Source of the DNA: PALSA-243 sp963743705
Lineage (GTDB): Bacteria > Acidobacteriota > Terriglobia > Bryobacterales > Bryobacteraceae
Direction: 5' to 3'
Assembly: GCA_963743705.1 (NCBI GenBank)
Contig: CAVUQS010000010.1
Span: forward strand, 165,445-229,444
DNA length: 64,000 bases
Shown one piece after another: positions 54,139 to 62,215 of the stretch. Each line of letters starts with the position of its first letter. Position 1 is the first letter of the stretch. The position numbers were made by a program, and so were the translations under genes. The notes beneath the pieces are model-generated. The model had not been told where the DNA came from. It saw only the letters and a program-made list of their open reading frames with translations, and ran no database searches.

Positions 54139-55170
54139 TTAGCGCTGTCCGGCAATCAGCACCGGTCCGCTGAAATGTATGCCGCCGTCCTCGCTGCGCA
54201 GGATACCCTGCGTAGTGGCGACAAAGATCATATTCGGATCGGTTGGATCGAACGCGATCGAGCGCGCCGAATCCGTCGAAAGACGATGCCAGGTCGCCCC
54301 GCCATCGCTTGACTTGATCAAGCCGTCATTAGTTGCCGCAAAGACCATGCTGGAATGGCTTGGCACGCGCGCGACAACGTATGTGCGGTGCGATGCGCCC
54401 ACCGCCCGCTCCATACTGTACCAGGTAACACCGCCATCCTGACTGCGATATAAGCCACTGCAAGCCGCAGCGAACAAATTCGTACGCCGCGCGCCATCAA
54501 CGTCGATTGCGAAGATATCGGAATCGTCACGCATGCCCCGGTTAATACGAACCCAGGTGTTTCCGCCATCATTAGTCTTCCACGCCAGATGCGGCGTGCC
54601 GGCATACATAGTTTCCAGGCTCGTTGGGTCGAAGGCTATCGACATCACCGGTTTGGGCCAGTCCGAATGCGCCGACGATAACAGCGTCCAGCTGTCGCCG
54701 CCGTCGCGTGTGAGAAATACGCCTTCTTGTGTTCCCGCCGCGATCACGTCACGATCCACGTTCCAGCGCACAAGCGCCCAGACTTGTTTCTGCTCCAGTC
54801 CACTGATTGGCCGCCATGTGGCGCCGGCGTCTGTAGTGCGAAATACGCCGGCATATTGCAGCGTCTCACTGGAAACTGCTACCAAATAGACATCGGGCTT
54901 GGCTGGATCGACCACAATCGCATGCAATGCAGAGCGCCGGGCGGCGGGAAAAGCGATGGATTCCCAGCTTTCCCCCCCGTCGCGCGAACGGTACAGCTGC
55001 GCTGTGGCTGTCCCTCCAATTAATGTGCCGTGGTGATGCGGATCGACCTGAAGTACCGTAAGATCTCCCCGCAGTTCACTGTAGCTTTGTCCGCAAAGAA
55101 CGGCTGTTCCGAGTACTAATGCAAACGCTCCCCGTTGGAAAGCTGTGATTCGAATCTCGTTTGACCGCAT
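54139..55170 (-). CDS. exported Asp-box beta-propeller protein
   Basis: 343 residues, with an N-terminal signal segment (FALVLGTAVLCGQS). Seven Asp-box repeats (S/T-x-D-x-G-x-x-W): SRDGGESW, TTDAGATW, TRDGGDSW, TNDGGNTW, SQDGGVTW, SSDGGATW and SEDGGIHF. The fold is a BNR/sortilin or Ycf48-like propeller. Glycosidase catalytic residues cannot be shown; members include carbohydrate-binding and assembly factors. Function unknown. It ends 63 bases before the small membrane protein's leader, minus strand. Confidence 0.85.
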   Translation of the reverse strand: MRSNEIRITAFQRGAFALVLGTAVLCGQSYSELRGDLTVLQVDPHHHGTLIGGTATAQLYRSRDGGESWESIAFPAARRSALHAIVVDPAKPDVYLVAVSSETLQYAGVFRTTDAGATWRPISGLEQKQVWALVRWNVDRDVIAAGTQEGVFLTRDGGDSWTLLSSAHSDWPKPVMSIAFDPTSLETMYAGTPHLAWKTNDGGNTWVRINRGMRDDSDIFAIDVDGARRTNLFAAACSGLYRSQDGGVTWYSMERAVGASHRTYVVARVPSHSSMVFAATNDGLIKSSDGGATWHRLSTDSARSIAFDPTDPNMIFVATTQGILRSEDGGIHFSGPVLIAGQR

Positions 55171-55481
55171 ATATGGTTCGTCCCAATCCTAAAGATGCCT
55201 GCAGGCGCGACGCGGTTTAGTAATTCGGGTTGCATGCTTGAGGTTGCACGCTTGGGGTTACGCGCCCGCGAGAATTTAGAACCATCCGGGACTTTCTGGA
55301 ATCTAGCCTCTCAAGTGTGGGCGGGGGTCAACAGAGGCGTCCTTTATCCCTAAAAATTGGACCGCCGCGCTTCACCCTTGTATCAGAGGTCAACGGGGGT
55401 CAATCCCGTAACCATCCGGGTCAAGGACAGGCGTAGGCCTGCGCTTTGTAACCGGTTAGTTGTCTTAGGAGGCAATCTCGT
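55171..55481. other. 311-bp intergenic region with short direct repeats
   Basis: Lies between the divergent Asp-box gene and the barrel gene at 55482. It holds two copies of AACCATCCGGG (55280-55290, 55410-55420) and two of GGGGGTCAA (55323-55331, 55395-55403). The latter also occurs twice in the coding start of the next gene (55635, 55686). GGAGG at 55470 is the ribosome site of the barrel gene. I see no RNA gene. Confidence 0.5.
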
Positions 55482-57257
55482 ATGAAAAAGTGTACGGCAA
55501 TCGTCGGAGTCACCATCCTGGCCGCGGCCTGGACGGCGACTGCGCAGGAGACGCCGAAATTCGAAACGTTTTTAGGGTATGAGTACGTCCGCTTTAATTC
55601 GGATTCGTTCGTACCGGCCTTCCCCAATGGCTTTGGGGGTCAACTTGCATTTAACCCCATACCGGCTTTCAGCGCCAATGGCGGTGGGGGTCAATTTGCG
55701 GTTAACGTCAGTAGCATGTTTGGCATCGTGTTTGACATCGGCGCCACGCATAACGGCAATGTTGGCGGGTTCCAGTTCGATAATACGGCGGTGAACTTTC
55801 TTGCCGGCCCGCGCTTCTCTATACGAAGGTGGGGGCGCGTTAGGCCGTATTTCCAACTGCTCTTGGGCGGCGTTTACGCAACCACGAGCGCGCAGATTCA
55901 GGGGGTGGAAGTTGTTAACCCACTCGACTTCACGCCCGTCGGTATCTCTGGCATCGTGACGCCTGGCCAGCAGATTACGGCTCGAGTCGTTGCTTCCACC
56001 ACTCACTTTGGCATGACATTGGGTGGAGGTCTCGACATTAGGCTTAGCAAGCATGTGGCGTTCCGGCCGATCGGCCTGGACTGGTTCGTCACTAACTTTA
56101 ACCATAATTACCAGGACAATCTCCGTTACTCGGTCGGCTTCAACTTCATGTTCGGTGGCGAGAAGGCCCCGCCGCCTCCTCCGGCTATGAAGCCTTGCCC
56201 GAACGGCACTCAAGTGCCGGCGGATGCGACCTGCCCGAAGATGGACTTCACGGTGAGCCTCAACGCGAATCCGACCGAAGTCTGCTCTGGCGAGAATGTG
56301 CAAGTCACTGCGGTCGCTAATGGCGTCCAGCCGAATCAGGTGGCCTACAACTGGTCGGTAAATGGAAGCCAGGTCAGCACGAGTCCGACTCTTGACTTCA
56401 GCACGGCAAACCGCGATGCGGGTACTTACACTGTTACGCTCGCCGCAACGGCCGGAGACGACTTCAATCCGGCTTCCGCTAGTACTACCTTTACGGTTCG
56501 CGAATACCGGCCCCCCATGGGCACGGTATCGGCGAACCCGTCCGTCCTCCGCATCGGAGACAAGTCCGCCCTCTCGTCCAGCTTCCAGGGTCAGTGCGGC
56601 GGGCCGATTCAGCCTGCGACGTATGAAGCGTCCGAAGGCTCCGTCCAAGGTGACCAGTTCGATTGCTCCACCGTTCAGTTCGATGCCAATAGCAGCACGG
56701 AGCAACGGAAGACGATCACTATTACCGCGAAGGCTTCCGATCGTCGCAGCCTCGGCACGGCGACCACTACCGTGGAGTGCGTGAAGGCAGCTTCCGCCAC
56801 GCCGGTCCGTTTGCCCGACGTGCTGTTCGCCGATGACAACGCTCGAGTCAACAATTGCGGCAAGCGAATTCTGCTCGAGCAATTGAAGGCTTACATCGAG
56901 CGTGATCCTACCGGGCAGGTTGTCCTCGTTGGTCATAATTCGGCCAACGAAAAAGAGGCCGCCTTGGCTATAAAGCGCACGATGAACTCGGCGGCGGTGA
57001 TTGTTGCCGGCACGGGTGTTTGCTTGTCGATTCCGCAATCGCAAGTGCAGCTCAGCGCTCCCGGCGTGAATCAAAATGGAGTCGGTTACGAATCCGGCTT
57101 CTGCTCCTCGTCCGTGCCTGGTGGAACGACCAGCGCCGGCGAAATGCGGCGCGTCGAAGTGTGGTTCATCCCCACTGGCGCACAGATCCCGGCTTCGGTG
57201 ATGAACAGCCAGAGCGCAGCTGCTCTGAATGTCAGCACCCTGGGATGCCCGAAGTAG
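55482..57257 (+). CDS. outer-membrane beta-barrel protein with Ig-like and OmpA-like C-terminal region
   Basis: 591 residues. Signal peptide ~1-21 (ILAAAWTATAQ). Residues ~25-225 are a small 8-strand-type barrel (FETFLGYEYVRFN, FLAGPRFSIRRWGRVRPYFQLLLGGVYA, HFGMTLGGGLDIRLSKHVAFRP, NLRYSVGFNFMFGGE). A proline hinge, then a PKD/Ig-like segment (~255-345), then a region like a degenerate OmpA domain (VLFADDNARVNNCGKRILLEQLKAYIERDPTGQVVLVGHNS) with a cysteine-rich end. The OmpA-type peptidoglycan contact is not certain. Preceded by TAGGAGGCAATCTCGT; followed by a terminator. Resembles the C-terminus of the gene at the right edge. Confidence 0.78.
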   Translation: MKKCTAIVGVTILAAAWTATAQETPKFETFLGYEYVRFNSDSFVPAFPNGFGGQLAFNPIPAFSANGGGGQFAVNVSSMFGIVFDIGATHNGNVGGFQFDNTAVNFLAGPRFSIRRWGRVRPYFQLLLGGVYATTSAQIQGVEVVNPLDFTPVGISGIVTPGQQITARVVASTTHFGMTLGGGLDIRLSKHVAFRPIGLDWFVTNFNHNYQDNLRYSVGFNFMFGGEKAPPPPPAMKPCPNGTQVPADATCPKMDFTVSLNANPTEVCSGENVQVTAVANGVQPNQVAYNWSVNGSQVSTSPTLDFSTANRDAGTYTVTLAATAGDDFNPASASTTFTVREYRPPMGTVSANPSVLRIGDKSALSSSFQGQCGGPIQPATYEASEGSVQGDQFDCSTVQFDANSSTEQRKTITITAKASDRRSLGTATTTVECVKAASATPVRLPDVLFADDNARVNNCGKRILLEQLKAYIERDPTGQVVLVGHNSANEKEAALAIKRTMNSAAVIVAGTGVCLSIPQSQVQLSAPGVNQNGVGYESGFCSSSVPGGTTSAGEMRRVEVWFIPTGAQIPASVMNSQSAAALNVSTLGCPK

Positions 57258-57277
57258 TCCTTTGACCCTCGGGGTCC

Positions 57278-57328
57278 GGTCCGGCGTTGCGCCCAGTAAC
57301 GTCGCGCCGGACCCTATTTTGTTTTTTT
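57278..57328 (+). terminator. hairpin terminator after the barrel gene
   Basis: GGTCCGGCG (57278-57286) pairs with CGCCGGACC (57305-57313), a 9-bp stem with an 18-base loop, then CTATTTTGTTTTTTT to 57328. 20 bases after the stop. Confidence 0.85.
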
Positions 57329-57518
57329 ACGTGCGCCACTCCACAGCCTGACCGCCGGCCGGCGAGATGGCAACACAAGTCTTTAAATCTGCTCCGTTTT
57401 CCCCAGCATCTCTCAACTCCAGGACCACAAGACTTTACTGACCCGACAGAGGCTCGCGGGGTGACTTCGTTCTCGCGCGGGTGAGGTTCTTCCGCGGTCA
57501 ATTATAGGAGGCTAGAAA

Positions 57519-58220
57519 ATGAAATTTCCCATCGTATTAGTTGGCCTGTGCGTTTGCGCGGCAAATCTGCCGGCGGAGAACGCACAGGAACGTATGAAGA
57601 CCGCTACTCAGGTGTTCAGCGAAATCATGGCTACCCCGGACAAAGCGATTCCCATGGATCTGCTGCAGAAATCGGAATGTGTTGTCATCGTGCCCGGTCT
57701 GAAGAAAGCTGCTTTTCTCGTAGGCGGAGAATTCGGCAAGGGCTTCGTGGAGTGCCGCCGTACCAAAGGGCTCGGTTGGGGCGCTCCCGCCGCGATCCGG
57801 GTCGAAGGCGGTAGTTTCGGCCTTCAACTCGGCGGCTCGTCGACCGATCTGATCATGCTAATTATGAACCAGCACGGTATGGAGGAATTGACCAAGAGCA
57901 AATTTACACTCGGCGGAGATGCGTCGGTTGCGGCCGGCCCCGTCGGACGAACCACCAGCGCTCAAACCGATGCTTACATGACGGCGGAGATCCTCGCGTG
58001 GTCCCGCACCAAGGGTTTGTTTGCCGGCATCTCGTTGAATGGCGCAACTCTCAGGCCGGATGAAGACTCCAATCAGGAGTTATACGGTAAGAAAATGACG
58101 ACTGGCGAGATCGTCATGGTGGATACGATGACCGCGCCGGCGTATGCCAGCGGGCTCATCTCTCAGTTGAATCGACTCTCCCATCAGCGCTCTGGAGGAA
58201 CTGCCGATCGGATGAAGTAA
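57519..58220 (+). CDS. SYLF-domain lipid-binding protein (YSC84/DUF500)
   Basis: 233 residues. Signal peptide ~1-19 (LVGLCVCAANLPAENAQ). The SYLF core spans most of the mature protein: ECVVIVPGLKKAAFLVGGEFGKGF, GGSFGLQLGGSSTDLIMLIMN, and SKFTLGGDASVAAGPVGR followed by SRTKGLFAGISLNGATL. The family binds phospholipids; in bacteria it is an exported protein of unclear role. Preceded by TAGGAGGCTAGAAA. Ends in a hairpin at 58245. Confidence 0.9.
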   Translation: MKFPIVLVGLCVCAANLPAENAQERMKTATQVFSEIMATPDKAIPMDLLQKSECVVIVPGLKKAAFLVGGEFGKGFVECRRTKGLGWGAPAAIRVEGGSFGLQLGGSSTDLIMLIMNQHGMEELTKSKFTLGGDASVAAGPVGRTTSAQTDAYMTAEILAWSRTKGLFAGISLNGATLRPDEDSNQELYGKKMTTGEIVMVDTMTAPAYASGLISQLNRLSHQRSGGTADRMK

Positions 58221-58244
58221 CAACACGTCTCTGCTGCCGCATAA

Positions 58245-58289
58245 CAAACGCCGGGGCGGAGCGCCATTGGCGCTCCGCCCCGGCGTTTG
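58245..58289. terminator. perfect 21-bp hairpin between convergent genes
   Basis: Arms 58245-58265 and 58269-58289 are perfect reverse complements with the loop ATT. It lies between the SYLF gene (plus) and the DUF2950 gene (minus), both of which read towards it, so it is likely a two-way terminator. There is no long T run on either side. Confidence 0.85.
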
Positions 58290-58322
58290 CATATCCACCC
58301 TCTTAATCAGATGGCCTATGAG

Positions 58323-59306
58323 CTAACGAGCGGACCGTGACGCACTAGCCGTCGTGGGCACACCCAATCCCGAAACCGGTTTCCACGTATTGTCGGGATC
58401 GAACGCGGTGATGCCGCCGGCGATCTGGGCCGAATCCGGTCCCAAATCCTTCTCGTACACGATCCCCGCCCGGCCGACAACAAAGGTCATCACCCCAGTG
58501 GACTTATAATCGGCGGGCCACGCGATCAGCGCGAACCCCTTGGTCATGGCATTGCCATCCACGTAATCCTGGGCGCCGCCGGGCGCGTGGGAGCCCTGCG
58601 ATTTCAGGATTCTGAAGTAATAGCCATGATAAGGCTCGTTCTTGTTGGTATATCCTTCCGCCAGGGCGCTCGCCACCAGATCTCCCATCGGGCTCTCGTC
58701 GTTCGGGCCGGTGCTCTTCCAGTAGAGACCGTCGTGCTGGCCTGGCGTGCTGATCATCTTCTGGGCATACTGGCGGGCGCCGGTCCCTGCGAGGTTGCGG
58801 TCAAAGTAGTCGTCCTGCGCCTCCACATAGCCGCGGCACACGTCGATGACCGTGAGTTCGTTGTCTCCGATGCGCCGGCGCAAGATTTCACCCTTGCCTT
58901 GGGCTACGTCAAAACGCCAGCCGTCCGCGCTCTTGACTATCGGGACGGGGAATGGCCAGTGGTCTTTGCCGAGCTCGACCACCTTTTCGCCGGGGTGATC
59001 GGGGTCGTTGGCGACCGAAGTCTTCTCTTTAGCCTTGGCAACGAAGTCCTGGCGCGCGCGCGCGTCGGCGACGTTGTCGCTGGTATCCAGGATGTCTTTG
59101 GCGGATGGTCCCAGAATGGTGAGCGTGGCTGTGGAATCCTGATTCTCAGCGGCTTTCACGAGCGCTTTCGCCGCCTTTTCCGGCGACGAAAAGACCTCGC
59201 CATCCCCTTGCGCCCATCCGCTCGAAGGGCTCACCAGCAGCGCTCCGGCGGCCGCGAAAGCGATTGCAGAACAAAAGCGTAAGATGCCGAGTTTTCGAAG
59301 TCTCAT
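58323..59306 (-). CDS. DUF2950-family exported protein
   Basis: 327 residues from ATG 59306 (MRLRKLGILRFCSAIAF), with GAGGA eight bases upstream; earlier ATGs up to 59342 are in frame. Signal peptide ~1-33 (SSGWAQ). The DUF2950 pattern is clear: FSSPEKAAKALVKAAENQD, the ILDTSDNVADARARQDFVAKA block, GWRFDVAQGKGEILRRRIG and GAQDYVDGNAMTKGFALIAWP with a final FDPDNTWKPV. Function unknown. It follows the DUF3300 gene by 39 bases; the two families are commonly neighbours. Confidence 0.88.
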   Translation of the reverse strand: MRLRKLGILRFCSAIAFAAAGALLVSPSSGWAQGDGEVFSSPEKAAKALVKAAENQDSTATLTILGPSAKDILDTSDNVADARARQDFVAKAKEKTSVANDPDHPGEKVVELGKDHWPFPVPIVKSADGWRFDVAQGKGEILRRRIGDNELTVIDVCRGYVEAQDDYFDRNLAGTGARQYAQKMISTPGQHDGLYWKSTGPNDESPMGDLVASALAEGYTNKNEPYHGYYFRILKSQGSHAPGGAQDYVDGNAMTKGFALIAWPADYKSTGVMTFVVGRAGIVYEKDLGPDSAQIAGGITAFDPDNTWKPVSGLGVPTTASASRSAR

Positions 59307-59345
59307 ATGATTGGTCCTCATGATTCTCATTCCCGTGCGCATTTG

Positions 59346-60659
59346 CTAACGGCGCCGGCCACCGCCGCGCATGCCGCCACCGCCGCCCATGCTGCCACCG
59401 CCGCGCATGCTATTCATCTGCGTGCGCCCGCCGCCCTGACTCATACCGCCAAATGCGCTACGGCTGCTGCCTCCACCGCCAAAGCCTCCACCGCCACTGC
59501 CAACCTGACGATTGCCGACCTTGTTGCCGCCACCGGCCGATCCGAAGTTCCCCATTTGCCGGTCGGCTTGTCCGCCGCGGTTTTGCATCTGGTTCATGCC
59601 ATTGTTGCGATTGGCATTCTGGCCCATATTGCGGTTGGCATTTTGCCCCGTGTTGCGGTTCGCGTTTTGGCCCAGATTGTTCTTGTTGATGTTCTGATTG
59701 AGGTTGTTGCGGTTCAAGTCTCCGTTCCGGTTATTGAGACTTCCGCCGTAACGGTTGGCCAGGTTTGCGTTTGAATAAGGAACGCCCGCGCGGTGTGCGG
59801 CATTGTGCTGCCACGTATTGCCGTTGCCCACGTTGGTGCGATTGAAGTGGTTGTTGTTGATGAAGTTATTGTTGACGACCACGTTATTGCCTCCCCAACC
59901 GCAGTTCCAACCCCAACCGCCGCCGCCGCCCCAGACGGCTCCAACAGCCATGCCAATACCAAACGACATGATGCTAGCGGCAGCCACCGCGCCTCCGTAA
60001 TAAGGCGGATAGGCGATCGGGGGATAGGGATAGTAGGCAGGCGCCGCGCCCCAGACGGCCTCGGGGTTATACGAGGGCACGTAAATCACCTGGGGATTGG
60101 CCGGCTGAATCTCAACGTAAGTGTTGCCCCCTTGGCTGGACGTAGTTACCTTCTGTTGAGCGTTCGATCCGAGTTTGCCGGAATCCTTAGCCTTGGTCCG
60201 AAGCCTTTGGACAGCCTCCATAACGTCTGCCTGCTGGGCAAGGAACGCGTTCCCGACATCCGTAGTCCAGGTAATGTCCTGGTTTAGCTGCTTTAAAACG
60301 TCAGGGAAGGCCACTAGCGCCTGGACGCTCGCATCCCAAGTTTGCTTGCTAACCGCGTCCTTCAGCGCCTGGGGTTGTAGAGAAGAGTTTTTGTCATACC
60401 ACCTGGCGCATTCCACGATTTCCAGTGGATATGTGGAAGCCACCAGTATTTGGCTGAGCAAAGGGTCGGGATAAAGCGCGATCGGCGCGACCAGACTATC
60501 TAATTGGTCTGGCGTTAGCGCCGGCGCCTGTTGCTGCTGCTGCTCGCCGCTAGGCGCTTGCTGGTTATCTTGCCAGGCAAGCGATTGACAGGGCAGCAGA
60601 ATTGCGGAGCAGAAAACCGCTAGAAATTGTTGTATTTTGATCGACGACAGGATTGGCAT
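59346..60659 (-). CDS. DUF3300-family exported protein with Asn/Gly-rich tail
   Basis: 437 residues from ATG 60659, with GGAGG six bases upstream; ATG 60677 is six codons earlier. Signal peptide ~1-29. The DUF3300 domain (~45-230) shows PDQLDSLVAPIALYPDPLLS, ILVASTYPLEIVECARWY, VQALVAFPDVLKQLNQDITWT and PQVIYVPSYNPEAVWG. The C-terminal ~200 residues are low complexity: a GGGWGWNCGWGG block, Asn-rich repeats (GQNANRN units) and a Gly/Ser/Arg end GGGRRR. Likely extended and surface-exposed. First gene of an operon with DUF2950. Confidence 0.9.
   Translation of the reverse strand: MPILSSIKIQQFLAVFCSAILLPCQSLAWQDNQQAPSGEQQQQQAPALTPDQLDSLVAPIALYPDPLLSQILVASTYPLEIVECARWYDKNSSLQPQALKDAVSKQTWDASVQALVAFPDVLKQLNQDITWTTDVGNAFLAQQADVMEAVQRLRTKAKDSGKLGSNAQQKVTTSSQGGNTYVEIQPANPQVIYVPSYNPEAVWGAAPAYYPYPPIAYPPYYGGAVAAASIMSFGIGMAVGAVWGGGGGWGWNCGWGGNNVVVNNNFINNNHFNRTNVGNGNTWQHNAAHRAGVPYSNANLANRYGGSLNNRNGDLNRNNLNQNINKNNLGQNANRNTGQNANRNMGQNANRNNGMNQMQNRGGQADRQMGNFGSAGGGNKVGNRQVGSGGGGFGGGGSSRSAFGGMSQGGGRTQMNSMRGGGSMGGGGGMRGGGRRR
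59601..59672 (-). repeat. three 24-bp tandem repeats coding GQNANRN units
   Basis: Inside the DUF3300 gene: units 59601-59624, 59625-59648 and 59649-59672, each coding the octapeptide GQNANRN plus N, M or T. The DNA copies differ at silent and variable sites, so the repeat is old or kept by selection on the protein. The copy number may vary between strains. Confidence 0.85.
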
Positions 60660-61136
60660 ACGCCGCCTCCAGTGCATTCTGAGACCTAAGATGCCATCCC
60701 TCCGGAGAAGTTCTAAAAACAGGTTTTGGCGGATTCCAAAATACGGAGGCGTGAACCGCTCTTAGGAATCGGCATTTCATTACTTAACGGGACGATGTTG
60801 GGGAACTTACAATGCAGGAACTGCCTTTAAGCGTGGGCTAAAAATTTTGAGCCGACTGGAGAGCGGGCTCCATCACATCTTAGCGAAGGGGAATTTATAA
60901 TCCCCAACCGGTGACGGCCTCGTTCCGGACGTCGGCTCGCTCGACGGTCTCCCGGACAGTGGCGTGTCGGCAGGCATCTCATGCTGTCGCGAAGCGAGAG
61001 GGACCACCAGCCGAAGCTATGTCGAGATTTGTCCCATGCCTAACGAGGCCGAACCGGTGAAAAACGTTTACCCGCCTGCGCTTCCACCCGGCCGCGAACG
61101 AGACGCGTTTCGAGGCCGGCCGAAGCGTAGCTGGCA
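60660..61136. other. 477-bp non-coding region
   Basis: Between the two minus-strand genes DUF3300 and DUF4136. It should contain the promoter of the DUF3300-DUF2950 pair near 60680-60800. One small imperfect hairpin GGGGA...TCCCC (60888-60905) is seen. A plus-strand open frame (60964-61200) has no ribosome site and overlaps the DUF4136 end, so it is not called. No RNA gene recognised. Confidence 0.5.
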
Positions 61137-61658
61137 TTATTTCCTCTTCGGTGGGAAATTCTTCAGCAGCTTATCGACCGCCTTTCGCAGGTTGTCATAG
61201 TTCTTGTCCGGATTGCTGCTTGGATTGAGCGTTTTTGTCGCGGTGCCCCGCCAGATCAGCCGCTTTTGAGCCGGATAGTAGATATCCACGTCCAATGTTC
61301 CAACGCTGATTGTGGACGTTGTGGCGGATCCGAATCCTCCCATCCAGGGGCCTCCGTCGTTATACCAGTTCAATTGTTGTTCATGACTGATCGATGTCTG
61401 ATATCCCACCAAAAAGTCGGGAGTAGCGTTTCCGGCGACTTCTACAAAGCCCTTCTGCATCAAGGCTTGAGTGATTAACGTTTTGATATTCGCAGCCGTG
61501 ATGGGGTTGAGGCCGGAATCGTTCTCCATTGAGATCCACTTATAAGTGTGGAGACCGGAGAAGTCCATTGATTGGTCAAATTGAGTGCTCACGTCCTGCG
61601 CCAACAGCAGATGACCCAGGAAGAGAGCGCCACAAGCCGCGTATAAAACTCGTTTCAT
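61137..61658 (-). CDS. DUF4136-family exported protein
   Basis: 173 residues. Signal sequence ~1-20 (GALFLGHLLLAQ). The DUF4136 pattern is seen: TQFDQSMDFSGLHTYKWISM, IKTLITQALMQKGFVEV, PDFLVGYQTSISHEQQ, GTLDVDIYYPAQKRLIWRGTATKTL and a C-terminal LRKAVDKLLKNFPP. The family is usually a lipoprotein; here the Cys of a lipobox is not evident. Exported, function unknown. Confidence 0.82.
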   Translation of the reverse strand: MKRVLYAACGALFLGHLLLAQDVSTQFDQSMDFSGLHTYKWISMENDSGLNPITAANIKTLITQALMQKGFVEVAGNATPDFLVGYQTSISHEQQLNWYNDGGPWMGGFGSATTSTISVGTLDVDIYYPAQKRLIWRGTATKTLNPSSNPDKNYDNLRKAVDKLLKNFPPKRK

Positions 61659-61852
61659 TTGCCTTTCCTCTTACAACGTCTGTCCATGTGAGCCGGAAAG
61701 CGGACCGCTAACGTCGCCGCGGGCCGCTAACCCCCTACGCAACAAATGACGTCGAAATTACAGACGCCCGCTTAATTTTTGTGGGGATACCTACGGGAAA
61801 AGAAAATAAGTCGGCGGCGAGGCTGTGGCGTCGATGTTTGGGATCAACTTTT

Positions 61853-62200
61853 ATGGCTAAGGTCATTTCTGCAACCTTCATTTGCGTCGTGCTGGCGCTC
61901 ACGGTTTCCGCTCATGCCGTGTTACTCGAAGCCACCCCGGCGGCGCACGCCTTTCTCAAAGGCCCCGCGGTCACGGTCCACCTGCGGTTCAATTCCCGAG
62001 TGGATGCCGTGCGTTCCAGTCTCAGCCTGGTGCTGCCCGATCAACGCACACGTACGCTTTCGATCGCGCAGCAGACTTCTCCGGATACCCTAAATGCGCA
62101 GGCCGGTGGATTGCCAAGCGGGCAATATCGCCTACGTTGGCAAGTGCTGGCGGCGGATGGCCACATCACCCGCGGCGAGATTCCGTTCGAAGTCCGTTAG
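61853..62200 (+). CDS. copC: CopC-like copper-binding protein
   Basis: 115 residues from ATG 61853 (MAKVISATFICVVLALTVSA), chosen for its signal peptide; the frame is open 24 codons further. Cleavage before H21 would leave histidine as the first mature residue. With D102 and H104 of ADGHITRGE (mature D82, H84) this makes the copper(II) site with an N-terminal His brace known in CopC proteins. The Ig-like fold is seen in VTVHLRFNSRVDAV and SGQYRLRWQVLA. Periplasmic copper carrier; copD follows after 15 bases. Confidence 0.88.
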   Translation: MAKVISATFICVVLALTVSAHAVLLEATPAAHAFLKGPAVTVHLRFNSRVDAVRSSLSLVLPDQRTRTLSIAQQTSPDTLNAQAGGLPSGQYRLRWQVLAADGHITRGEIPFEVR

Positions 62201-62215
62201 GCGGGTAGCGGCCAA

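Noticed and set aside
55323..55694. Four copies of GGGGGTCAA as a regulatory repeat
   Set aside because: Two copies lie inside the coding sequence and code Gly-Gly-Gln in protein repeats (GFGGQLAFN, GGGGQFAVN); spacing is irregular.
59601..59672. CRISPR-like array
   Set aside because: The 24-bp repeats are contiguous without spacers and lie in the coding frame of the DUF3300 protein.
60964..61200. 78-codon plus-strand frame in the gap before DUF4136
   Set aside because: No ribosome site, and its end overlaps the DUF4136 gene on the other strand.
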